DNA of 64,000 nucleotides, taken from the NCBI GenBank assembly GCA_002706085.1, contig PAJO01000034.1:50891-114890 (forward strand). The letters run 5' to 3'. Position 1 is the first letter of the stretch. Every line of letters begins with the position of its first letter. Positions 1-7,636 of this stretch are shown piece by piece. The notes under the pieces are model-generated. The model was not told the origin of the DNA, ran no database searches, and saw only the letters and a list, made by a program, of their open reading frames with translations. The translations under genes were made by a program, and so were the position numbers. This DNA comes from Alcanivoracaceae bacterium (GTDB taxonomy: Bacteria; Pseudomonadota; Gammaproteobacteria; Pseudomonadales; Alcanivoracaceae).

Positions 1-131
1 CCCCAATGGCCCACCGCGATCCCTGCCGCCAGATACCCCAGAATGCTGCCAAGACCCAGCCGCTGAAACAGCGGTAGCAGGATGAGGGTGGCGCCCAATA
101 ACACCAGTGCCTGCGAGAAAAATCCGTCCAC
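1..131 (-). CDS. KefB/KefC-type CPA2 cation:proton antiporter, N-terminal fragment
   Basis: Only the first 43 codons are in the window; the gene continues past the left edge. The start is GTG at 129-131, preceded by a GGAG ribosome site. The peptide begins VDGFFSQALVLLGATLILLP and continues with QRLGLGSILGYLAAGIAVG, the first helix and following GxxxGY.xAG stretch typical of KefB/KefC-like monovalent cation:proton antiporters (CPA2). The family exchanges K+ or Na+ for H+ across the inner membrane. Without the rest of the protein, the presence of a TrkA/RCK domain cannot be judged. It is divergent from the HPP protein gene. Confidence 0.7.
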   Translation of the reverse strand, partial: MDGFFSQALVLLGATLILLPLFQRLGLGSILGYLAAGIAVGHW

Positions 132-314
132 GTTGTTCTCCCGATTATCCAGCTGCTGATGCTACCGGATTTCGCTGTCAGCGGTTGGATTATGCCGACA
201 CCGGATTACCCGATTTCTCCGCACCAACCAGAAACACAATGCGCACCATTATTGATCACTAACCCCCCAAGCCTTACCATTCCCGCTCTTTTAATGCCCG
301 CATATGGTGCGCCA

Positions 315-908
315 ATGAGCGAACAGACAGATCAGGTCCGCCAGCAGCTGGTTGGCGGGCTGCTGAGGCAGCTGCACCTTGAAGTGCTAAGTCAGCGCTT
401 CAATCCACGACTGGTGCTGGCGGCCTTCAACCTGGTCAACGGCGGACTCAGCATTGCCCTGATCGCCATGGTCGCGCTGGTGACGCAGCAGGCTTTTATC
501 TTTCCCTCCCTCGGCGCCACCGCCTTTCTGCTGTTTCATGTGCCCACCGCTGATGCGGCATCGCCGCGCAATGTATTGTGCGGACACATTATCGGTGCAC
601 TGTGTGGCTGGGCCTCCCTCTGGCTGTTCGGTCTGCACGATGCCCCTGCCGCCTTTATTACCGGCGTAGAATGGTCCCGGGTCGCCGCCGCAGGACTATC
701 GCTCGGGCTCACCAGTGCGCTGATGATTCTCTTTCGAGTGGCACACCCGCCTGCCGGCGCCACGGCCCTGATCGTCTCGCTGGGTTTGATGCACGAATTA
801 CAGCAACTGCCGATCCTGGTCAGTGCCGTGGCCCTGCTGGTCGCGCAGGCATTCGTTATCAACCGCCTGGCCGGTATTCCCTATCCTGTGTGGGGCGGCA
901 AGCCCTGA
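315..908 (+). CDS. HPP family integral membrane protein
   Basis: From the chosen ATG the protein has 197 residues and about four hydrophobic segments. It carries the family motifs FPSLGAT (63-69) and HPPAGAT (144-150), the latter giving the HPP family (PF04982) its name. Members are inner-membrane proteins of poorly defined role; some homologues have been linked to nitrite transport, which I cannot infer here. The frame is open back to 159 and an ATG also exists at 294. I chose 315 because conserved sequence starts soon after it and the upstream residues look non-coding, but no strong ribosome site separates these choices. Confidence 0.75.
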   Translation: MSEQTDQVRQQLVGGLLRQLHLEVLSQRFNPRLVLAAFNLVNGGLSIALIAMVALVTQQAFIFPSLGATAFLLFHVPTADAASPRNVLCGHIIGALCGWASLWLFGLHDAPAAFITGVEWSRVAAAGLSLGLTSALMILFRVAHPPAGATALIVSLGLMHELQQLPILVSAVALLVAQAFVINRLAGIPYPVWGGKP

Positions 909-919
909 CACCTTACATT

Positions 920-938
920 TGTAATGAGAATGATTGGC
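920..938 (+). promoter_or_regulatory. putative Fur box upstream of PepSY gene
   Basis: TGTAATGAGAATGATTGGC matches 13 of 19 positions of the classical Fur consensus GATAATGATAATCATTATC, with the central AATGAnAATnATT preserved. It lies 62 bases before the ATG of a PepSY membrane protein, a family often found with iron-uptake genes. The match is seen directly; regulation by Fur is inferred. Confidence 0.55.
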
Positions 939-1000
939 ATCTGTGCTAGGCTCCGCGTCACCCAGACAGGCTTTATCGCGGACTTTCCAGGTAATTTCTC

Positions 1001-2260
1001 ATGCGCTCGCTGCTCGTTGTCCTTCATCGCTGGTTCGGCCTCTTCATTGCCGTCTTCCTGATCATTGCCGGGCTTACCGGCGCAATCATTTCCTGGGACC
1101 ACGAACTGGACGAATGGCTTAATCCTCACCTGTTCGAGAGCCAGAGCGAAGGCGAACCGCTGCCCATGCTGGAGCTGGTCAAGATCGTGGAAGCGGACGA
1201 CCCCCGTGTCCGGGTCAGTTTCTTCCCGCTGGCCGCCGAGCCCGGCCACAACGCAGAGATCTGGGTGGATGCCCTGAAAAACCCGGACACCGGCAAGCGC
1301 TATGAACTGGACTACAACCACGCCTTTGTGGATCCGGTCACCGGCGAGATCGTCGGCAAGCGCGAGTGGGGCAAGATTTCCCTGCATCCGGAACACCTGA
1401 TGTCATTCCTCTACAAACTCCATTATTCCCTGCACATTCCGGAATGGCGGGGCATTGATGAGTGGGGCGTGTGGTTGATGGGGGGTGTCGCGCTGGTCTG
1501 GTTGTTCGATACCTTTATTGCCATGGCCCTGACTCTGCCGCGCCGTCGACGCACCGCCAACGCCGGCGGCAAAAGCTGGATGCAGCGCTGGAAACCGGCC
1601 TGGATGATTCGCCGCGGGGCCGGGCCCTACAAACTGAATTTCGATCTGCACCGGGCCGTGGGCCTGTGGGTATTCGGGCTGTTGCTGCTGCTGGCCTTTA
1701 CCTCGTTCTCGCTGAACCTGTACCGGGAAGTCTTCTACCCGATCATGTCCACGATTTCCGAAACCACCCCGGGCCCCTTCATGAAACGCGCCCCCACGGC
1801 CCTGCATGACCCGGTGGAGCCAGAGGTATCCTGGCCGCAACTGTTTGAACAGGCCCGCGCAGAAGCCGATAACCGTGGCTGGGACGAGCCCATTGGCGAT
1901 ACGTTCTATAGCGACAACTTCGCCATCTTTGGGGTGCGTTTTTACTTCCCCGGGGAAGACCACGACAGCGGTGGCATGAAAGTGAAAAGCCTGTACTACG
2001 ACGGCAACACCGCTGAGCTGCTGGGTGACGAAGTCCCCTGGACCGGCACCGCCGCCGACGTCTTCAACCAGCTGCAGTTCCCGCTGCACTCCGGCCGTAT
2101 CGCCGGCCTGCCCGGTCGTATCATCATTTCCATCATGGGCATCGCTGTCGCGATGCTGTCGATCACCGGGCTGGTGATCTGGTGGAAGAAACGCAAGGCG
2201 AGAGTGACAAGCAAGCGCAAGAAGCAAGCCGCTGCGCTGGCCGCGAATCCGGCATCCTGA
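1001..2260 (+). CDS. PepSY-associated membrane protein
   Basis: A 419-residue inner-membrane protein of the PepSY_TM type. The first helix follows LHRWFGL near residues 8-14, more helices lie near 158-178 and 220-240, and the last (IIISIMGIAVAMLSITGLVI) leads into a very basic tail. Proteins of this family accompany TonB-dependent siderophore receptors and include ferric-siderophore reductases, so a role in iron release is plausible but not shown. A Fur-like box upstream supports iron control. It converges on the CsgG-type operon and shares a bidirectional terminator with it. Confidence 0.75.
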   Translation: MRSLLVVLHRWFGLFIAVFLIIAGLTGAIISWDHELDEWLNPHLFESQSEGEPLPMLELVKIVEADDPRVRVSFFPLAAEPGHNAEIWVDALKNPDTGKRYELDYNHAFVDPVTGEIVGKREWGKISLHPEHLMSFLYKLHYSLHIPEWRGIDEWGVWLMGGVALVWLFDTFIAMALTLPRRRRTANAGGKSWMQRWKPAWMIRRGAGPYKLNFDLHRAVGLWVFGLLLLLAFTSFSLNLYREVFYPIMSTISETTPGPFMKRAPTALHDPVEPEVSWPQLFEQARAEADNRGWDEPIGDTFYSDNFAIFGVRFYFPGEDHDSGGMKVKSLYYDGNTAELLGDEVPWTGTAADVFNQLQFPLHSGRIAGLPGRIIISIMGIAVAMLSITGLVIWWKKRKARVTSKRKKQAAALAANPAS

Positions 2261-2303
2261 TAATCGCGTCGCCGTCCCTTTGCAGGAGCTATGCTCCTAC
2301 ATA

Positions 2304-2340
2304 AAAACAAAAACCCCCGCAGTGCGGGGGTTTTTGTTTT
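2304..2340. terminator. bidirectional intrinsic terminator
   Basis: Perfect inverted repeat: AAAACAAAAACCCCCGC, loop AGT, GCGGGGGTTTTTGTTTT. The 7-bp GC stem is flanked by A-rich and T-rich tracts, so it works on both strands. It ends the PepSY gene on the plus strand and overlaps the TAA of the CsgG-type gene on the minus strand. Confidence 0.92.
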
Positions 2341-3634
2341 ACCACTGGATCGGCGCGTCAGACGATCCCGGGGTGGCAGGCTGGCCGGCGGGTTGGGCCG
2401 CCGGGTTATTGGCCTGCTTGTCCGGGCGCACCCGGTCACCCACCTTGAGCGGGCTGCTGGCATCACCTTCGATCACGGCAATCCCATAATCCGGACGGAT
2501 TTCACTCACTTTGAGTGTGGCCAGTGCAGCGCCTTCCATCTTGATGGTCATGCCGGTGTCCGGATCTTTCATTTCTCCGGCAGGCCGATACACCTTCATC
2601 AGCGCATCCTGCTCCAGGCGCCCTTCACCCTGGGTGAGGAAGACCGTGCTGCCGTCTACCTTGATCACCTGAACCGGGTAGAGCACGTCCGTGGCATCCC
2701 CGGCGATGGCCCGGGCAATTTCCGGGTACATCACATCGGCAAGGCGCTCAGGATGATTACGGTCATCAATGTTCAACTGGCGGGCCACTTCGCGAATTTC
2801 CGCTTCAGACTTGTCCCACACATACAGGTCACTCCACAGTATTTCTGTCGTCGTGGTATCGATCAGACGATAACGCACCCGTACATAGGGCTCATAACCG
2901 CCCATCTTGGCACCGTAGAATTCCCGCTCGCTGTCACCAATCTGGAAATCTTCAATGGTCCCTACCAGCAACAGGTCTGCCCCTTTGCGCTGGCCCAGGC
3001 GAGCCATTTCTTCCGGGGCAATGCTACCGGACGCCACCACACCCAGCTCCTTGTCGACATCAGACAAGTAGGCTCGGTCCAGCACCCGGAAACGGCCTGA
3101 TTGAGTGAAGGCCATGGACAGGTTTTCCGCCAGATCCCGCTGTACTTCCGAGGCGGAAACCTTGACGTCGCCCAGGTCATAACTGGCGGCACGGGTATCA
3201 AAGGTCGCAATGGCAATACCGGGAAGATGAGAGCGGTCCGGCCCAATGGACTTGGGACGCAAGATATCGGCCTGGATATCCGCCTGCCACATGCCGTCGT
3301 CCACCTGCTTCACAGACTGCACCTGATAGGTCTTGATGTTGCCCATGGTCGGCAGTTGGGGCTCTGGCACCGAGGTTTCCTTACCCATCCAGGTGGACAC
3401 ATCCCCTTGCTGCTGAATCACCCACTCGTACACATCCGTACGGAAGTTGGGATCCACCGCCAGGGTCACACCGCCTCCCTGACGCACCGCCGCCACCAGC
3501 GCATTGGTCATGGCCTGCTCGGGGTTGTCGCCAAACCCGCGGGCCGTGACGGACACCGTTTCGGTCAGCGCATGGCTTGCCGTTGAGCACATCGCCAGCA
3601 AGAGAAACAGTGGAGCAAATAGACGTTTGAACAT
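2339..3634 (-). CDS. CsgG-domain periplasmic protein, FlgT-like architecture
   Basis: The 431-residue start is set by a strong AGGAGG site at 3638-3643. A type I signal peptide (about 1-22, ending STASHA) comes first. Next is a small N-terminal domain, then a CsgG-like middle domain containing ENLSMAFTQSGRFRVLDRAY, then a C-terminal SH3-like segment (GEGRLEQDALMKVYRP onward) and a Pro/Gln/Ala-rich tail. This three-part layout recalls FlgT, but no flagellar genes are nearby. It is the last gene of the COG3014-YcfL-LpoB operon, which suggests a cell-envelope role. The exact function is unknown; the CsgG-like fold is the firm part. Confidence 0.7.
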   Translation of the reverse strand: MFKRLFAPLFLLLAMCSTASHALTETVSVTARGFGDNPEQAMTNALVAAVRQGGGVTLAVDPNFRTDVYEWVIQQQGDVSTWMGKETSVPEPQLPTMGNIKTYQVQSVKQVDDGMWQADIQADILRPKSIGPDRSHLPGIAIATFDTRAASYDLGDVKVSASEVQRDLAENLSMAFTQSGRFRVLDRAYLSDVDKELGVVASGSIAPEEMARLGQRKGADLLLVGTIEDFQIGDSEREFYGAKMGGYEPYVRVRYRLIDTTTTEILWSDLYVWDKSEAEIREVARQLNIDDRNHPERLADVMYPEIARAIAGDATDVLYPVQVIKVDGSTVFLTQGEGRLEQDALMKVYRPAGEMKDPDTGMTIKMEGAALATLKVSEIRPDYGIAVIEGDASSPLKVGDRVRPDKQANNPAAQPAGQPATPGSSDAPIQW

Positions 3635-3755
3635 GTGACCTCCTTGTTCTGACGGGCGATATTCGCACCGCGGGATACCAAAGAGACCACAGAGCTCACC
3701 GTATAGTTTCCCGGTAGGCTCCGCGGGCTCTAGCAACCAGGCGTTAGCCCGCTAC

Positions 3756-4346
3756 TTACATTCCGAACAGACTTTTCTTCTGGGTCTTGCGGATTTCTTT
3801 CTCGTTCGCCCACTCGATGATGCCGGTCTGGATGTTCATCAGCTTGAGGGTGAACTTGTAGTACACATCCTTGGTGCTGCCTTCACGCTTCACAATGGAA
3901 GAGAAGTTACCGTACATCATGAACTCGGCACCGATCTGACGACCCATCTGCGCAGCGGTGTTTGGATCCACCAGGCCGGATTCGCTCTGGTAGTCCAGCT
4001 GCTCACGCACGCTTTCCACCTTGGTCATGTCCACGAAACGGAACTTGCCCGAGTTAAGCAGTTTGGACTGGATGGTGTCGGTGATGGACTCAGTGTCGAT
4101 GTGTTCGGTGGTCTTGTTCTTGATGCTGTCCACAAACACAACCGGACGACGGCTCTGGGTCAGCTGTACGATGGGCGGGAACACCAGCATGTCATCGACC
4201 ATCTTGCTGGCAATCATCTGCAGGTCCGTTGAACCGAAATCGGTATTCACGGTTTCACGGGCCTGGGCATCGCCGTAGTCCACGGTGGAACAGCCGGACA
4301 GCGCCACAGCGGCACCCAGCATGATCATGGTTAGTACACGTCGCAT
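3756..4346 (-). CDS. lpoB: penicillin-binding protein activator LpoB family lipoprotein
   Basis: A 196-residue lipoprotein: signal peptide with lipobox ALSGC (Cys19), then a CsgG-related domain (RRPVVFVDSIKNKTTEHIDT, then KLLNSGKFRFVDMTK). LpoB proteins are outer-membrane lipoproteins that reach through the periplasm to activate the synthase PBP1b. AAGGAG precedes the ATG. It lies between the YcfL gene and a second CsgG-type gene in one operon, an arrangement I recall as conserved in other gammaproteobacteria. It lacks the long proline-rich linker of the Escherichia protein, so the PBP partner is inferred. Confidence 0.8.
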   Translation of the reverse strand: MRRVLTMIMLGAAVALSGCSTVDYGDAQARETVNTDFGSTDLQMIASKMVDDMLVFPPIVQLTQSRRPVVFVDSIKNKTTEHIDTESITDTIQSKLLNSGKFRFVDMTKVESVREQLDYQSESGLVDPNTAAQMGRQIGAEFMMYGNFSSIVKREGSTKDVYYKFTLKLMNIQTGIIEWANEKEIRKTQKKSLFGM

Positions 4347-4387
4347 TCTTGTCTCCTTGTTCCTTTTAGTCTCTCAAACGCGAGAGG

Positions 4388-4786
4388 TTATTCCTGTACC
4401 CAGATTTCAAAGCGCACGGCCGACGGGTTCGGGGCGATGGCCTTGATATTGTTCTGGCTGCGACCGGCCATCACCACCTGCCGCCAGGGTTGCGCTTCCG
4501 GCTGCAGTTCAAAGCCGTCGGCGTCAAAAAACTTCACCTTGTACTGAAAATCGAGCTGGAATTTCCAGTCGTTTTCCAGCGTGGCCTGCATGTAGAGCAG
4601 GTCTCCCACCTTTTTCTGCTTCAGGTCAGGCACGGAAATACGGCTGGAAAGCAGGCTGTTATTGGAATAGACCCTGGTAACCGTCTCTCCGTTCTCATCC
4701 ACTTCCAGCTGCCCCATGTTGCTGGCCGAACAGGCCGTAAGAAGCAGCGCTACCAGCAGCGCCATCAATGGGCGGAATATCGTCAT
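4388..4786 (-). CDS. ycfL: YcfL family (DUF1425) lipoprotein
   Basis: A 132-residue small lipoprotein with lipobox LLTAC (Cys19). The mature part is a compact beta-rich domain ending in NPSAVRFEIWVQE, matching YcfL/DUF1425. In Escherichia ycfL adjoins lpoB (ycfM), and the same pairing is seen here. Its ATG overlaps the stop of the COG3014 gene by four bases (ATGA), indicating translational coupling, and an AGGAGG site lies inside the upstream gene. Function is not established in the family. Confidence 0.8.
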   Translation of the reverse strand: MTIFRPLMALLVALLLTACSASNMGQLEVDENGETVTRVYSNNSLLSSRISVPDLKQKKVGDLLYMQATLENDWKFQLDFQYKVKFFDADGFELQPEAQPWRQVVMAGRSQNNIKAIAPNPSAVRFEIWVQE

Positions 4787-6150
4787 AAGGGTCCCTCCTG
4801 AACGGGTAACACGCGAGTTATCAAGCGGCCGGGAATGGCCACGGCATGGATCACGGTGAGGCCCCGGTCTACTACCGGTACTGTCAACGTAGCATTGCCC
4901 TGAGGGGTGCTCAACAACAAGGTGTGTTCACCGGGTTCCAGGGTAAAACGGGTGGCCTGGGCATAGGCGGGCAACGTCAGCCAGCTGCGCTGGTCGGCCT
5001 GCTCACTGACCAGGTTATAGATCTGGGTGCTCAGAGAGCCTATCAGACCGAAATTGTCGTTGGCCTGCTTCTGCACATTGTATTTGGCAGTGGCTCGCAG
5101 CGTCTGGCGTACCAGCATGCCGGGCATGCGTTCCTTCAGGTCCTTGGCTGCCAGGGCGCCCACATCCGCCAGCACCTGGGTTTCTCCCAACGGCTGGCTG
5201 GCACTGTCCAGCACCCGCAGGGTATTGGGCATGGGTTTGTCAGCCAGAGCATAGGTGGGGAAGGCGACGGAGAACAGACCATGCACGGTGGGGATTGGCA
5301 GACTGAACTCCTGACGGGGCTGGACGAAACCCTGCTCATAGATGACCGCGACCATGCCACCGTCGACCTTGCGGCGTTTCATTCGGTTGGAAACGCGCTC
5401 CACATCTTCCTTGAGCATGGTCGAGGAGGAGTGGATCTCCAAGGCTTTCTTGTAATCCACCAGGGCGTCGTTGTATTCGCCGTGAGCTTCCCAGAACAGG
5501 GCGGAAAGATAAAAGGTCCAGGCATTCTGGAAGCTGGCCTTTACATCGCCGGCCACCGCATTGAGCCCTTCGAAATAGCCATCAAACTGATTCAGATCGA
5601 TGCTGTTTTCGTCAGCGTCTTCTTCCGCCTTGGCGATTTCCTTGTCGCGCTTGTTGGCGGCCACCTGCTGCTCAAGTGCCGCGGCGCGCAGTTCCACCGA
5701 GGTACCGGTGGCATCGCCGGCCGCCCAATAGTTGAGCGCCTGATATGCCCGAGTGAAGATCCGCTCGTAATCAGGTGCCACATAAGGGCGGGCATTGTCA
5801 TTGGTTAGCATGGCCGTGCCGGTCGCCGCGAGGGAAGACACCTGGATTTTGGCGCTGGCATCTTCCTTGTCGTATTCCGCCACCGCACTGGCAAAGGCGT
5901 TGCGACTGGCCTCAGGCTGATCGGTCAGCTGGCTGACACGACCCAGTTCCTGAAAATACAGTACACCATCCCCCCCGGCGGTGGACTGTTCCAGTTTGCC
6001 CAGTACTGCCGGGTTGGGCGTCTCGCTGGCCAGCGAGGTTTTCCATTTTTGTGCCTGGCTGGGATACGACACGAACAACGAGTTGGTCGCACATCCCGAC
6101 AGTGCTGCTAGCAGCACCAGCGCCAGCCATCCCTTGGCTAGACTCATCAT
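4783..6150 (-). CDS. COG3014 family lipoprotein
   Basis: A 455-residue predicted lipoprotein with lipobox LSGC (Cys20) directly after the hydrophobic signal segment. The mature protein has TPR-like helices (for example FYLSALFWEAHGEYNDALVD) followed by a beta-rich C-terminal region ending in a surface-lipoprotein-like domain. The open frame reaches back to 6228 but that part overlaps the serA terminator, so the tandem ATGs at 6150/6147 behind GGGAA are preferred. It is first in the operon with ycfL, lpoB and the CsgG-type gene. Function is unknown; the neighbours suggest peptidoglycan or envelope assembly. Confidence 0.72.
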   Translation of the reverse strand: MMSLAKGWLALVLLAALSGCATNSLFVSYPSQAQKWKTSLASETPNPAVLGKLEQSTAGGDGVLYFQELGRVSQLTDQPEASRNAFASAVAEYDKEDASAKIQVSSLAATGTAMLTNDNARPYVAPDYERIFTRAYQALNYWAAGDATGTSVELRAAALEQQVAANKRDKEIAKAEEDADENSIDLNQFDGYFEGLNAVAGDVKASFQNAWTFYLSALFWEAHGEYNDALVDYKKALEIHSSSTMLKEDVERVSNRMKRRKVDGGMVAVIYEQGFVQPRQEFSLPIPTVHGLFSVAFPTYALADKPMPNTLRVLDSASQPLGETQVLADVGALAAKDLKERMPGMLVRQTLRATAKYNVQKQANDNFGLIGSLSTQIYNLVSEQADQRSWLTLPAYAQATRFTLEPGEHTLLLSTPQGNATLTVPVVDRGLTVIHAVAIPGRLITRVLPVQEGPL

Positions 6151-6173
6151 TTCCCGGTTGGTCCCCAAAATGT

Positions 6174-6214
6174 AAAAAGCCGAAGCAGGCAAGGTAGCCC
6201 GACTTCGGCTTTTT
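6174..6214 (-). terminator. intrinsic terminator after serA
   Basis: Stem AAAAAGCCGAAG (6174-6185) pairs with CTTCGGCTTTTT (6203-6214) around a 17-base loop. On the minus strand it follows serA and ends in a U tract. The A-tract at the other side could allow partial bidirectional function. Confidence 0.8.
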
Positions 6215-6263
6215 GTCGAGCAGGTCACACTCCACCCGCCCGATTACTGGCACTTCCTGTCAA

Positions 6264-7493
6264 TCAGAACAGCACGCGGGTACGGATAGTGCCCTCGATA
6301 GTGCGCAGTTTGTCCAGCGCCAGCTGGCTGTACTCTTTATTGACGTCGATCACCACATAACCAATGTCTTCATTGGTCTGCAGGTACTGACCACAGATGT
6401 TGATGCCATTCTCGGAGAAAATGGTGTTGATCTGGGTGAGTACGCCGGGCACGTTCTTGTGAATGTGCAGCAGGCGGTGCATGTCCGGGTGGGCCGGCAG
6501 GGCCACTTCCGGGAAGTTCACCGCACCCAGGGTGGCGCCGTTATCGGAGTAACGGGCCAGCTTTTCGGACACCTCGGTGCCGATGTTGACCTGGGCTTCC
6601 TGGGTCGAGCCACCGATATGCGGGGTCAGGATCACATTGTCGAATTCGCGCAGCGGGCTGACGAACTCGTCATCATTACCTTTCGGCTCTTCCGGGAACA
6701 CGTCGATGGCGGCACCCAGCAGATGGCCGTCCTTCAGCGCTGCCGCCAGGGCATCAATGTCCACCACCTTGCCGCGAGCGTAGTTGATCAGGTAGCCCTT
6801 GGGTTTCATGGCGCGAATCTGCTCTTCCTTGATCATCCAGCGGGTGTCAGCAGTATCCGGCACATGCAGGCTGACCACGTCAGACTGACCCAGCAGGTCG
6901 TTCAGGTTGCTGACCTGCTCGGCATTACCCAGCGGCAACTTGGGAATCACGTCGTAGAACTTCACCTTCATCCCCATGGATTCAGCCAGCACCGACACCT
7001 GCGCGCCGATATTGCCGTAACCCACGATACCCAGGGTCTTGCCACGAATTTCGTAGCTGTCCTTGGCCGACTTGAGCCAGCCGCCACGGTGGGCAGAGGC
7101 GTTCTTCTCGGGAATGCCACGCATCAGGTTGATAGTGTGGGCAATCACCAGCTCGGCCACGGAGCGGGTGTTGGAGTAGGGGGCATTGAACACCGGAATA
7201 CCGCGCTTCAGGGCCGCCTTCAGGTCCACCTGGTTGGTACCGATACAGAAGCAGCCGACACCAATCAGTTTCTCCGCCGCAGCAAACACCTCTTCGGTGA
7301 GCTGGGTGCGGGAGCGGATACCAATAAAATGGGCATCCTGGATCTTGTCCGTCAGATCGCTGCCAGTCAGGGCGGTGGGCAGCAGTTCCACGTTGGTGTA
7401 GCCGTGTGCCTTCAGGTTTTCCACGGCATTTTCGTGGATGCCCTCGAGCAGGAGAACGCGGATCTTGTCCTTCTCAAGAGAAGTATCGGCCAT
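6264..7493 (-). CDS. serA: D-3-phosphoglycerate dehydrogenase
   Basis: SerA oxidises 3-phosphoglycerate to 3-phosphohydroxypyruvate, the first step of serine synthesis. The protein has 409 residues (Escherichia 410). GYGNIG at 158-163 is the NAD-binding loop; Arg240, Glu269 and His292 in their conserved contexts form the catalytic set; a C-terminal ACT domain (about 340-409) would bind serine for feedback inhibition. ATG at 7493 is chosen because the 15 extra upstream residues are not conserved. The gene is divergent from a D-2-hydroxyglutarate dehydrogenase, a functional partner because SerA can also reduce 2-oxoglutarate to D-2-hydroxyglutarate. Confidence 0.95.
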   Translation of the reverse strand: MADTSLEKDKIRVLLLEGIHENAVENLKAHGYTNVELLPTALTGSDLTDKIQDAHFIGIRSRTQLTEEVFAAAEKLIGVGCFCIGTNQVDLKAALKRGIPVFNAPYSNTRSVAELVIAHTINLMRGIPEKNASAHRGGWLKSAKDSYEIRGKTLGIVGYGNIGAQVSVLAESMGMKVKFYDVIPKLPLGNAEQVSNLNDLLGQSDVVSLHVPDTADTRWMIKEEQIRAMKPKGYLINYARGKVVDIDALAAALKDGHLLGAAIDVFPEEPKGNDDEFVSPLREFDNVILTPHIGGSTQEAQVNIGTEVSEKLARYSDNGATLGAVNFPEVALPAHPDMHRLLHIHKNVPGVLTQINTIFSENGINICGQYLQTNEDIGYVVIDVNKEYSQLALDKLRTIEGTIRTRVLF

Positions 7494-7636
7494 GATTGAA
7501 GTCTCGGTAGCCTGTGAAATGGGCGCGTATGTTAACATAGCGCGCTCAAATTGAGAGCAACCCGGCAGTCGGATTGCTCAAGTTGTCGTGAGAACGCCTC
7601 AAGATCGTGCGTTTTACCCCGCTCAGGAGACCCTTG

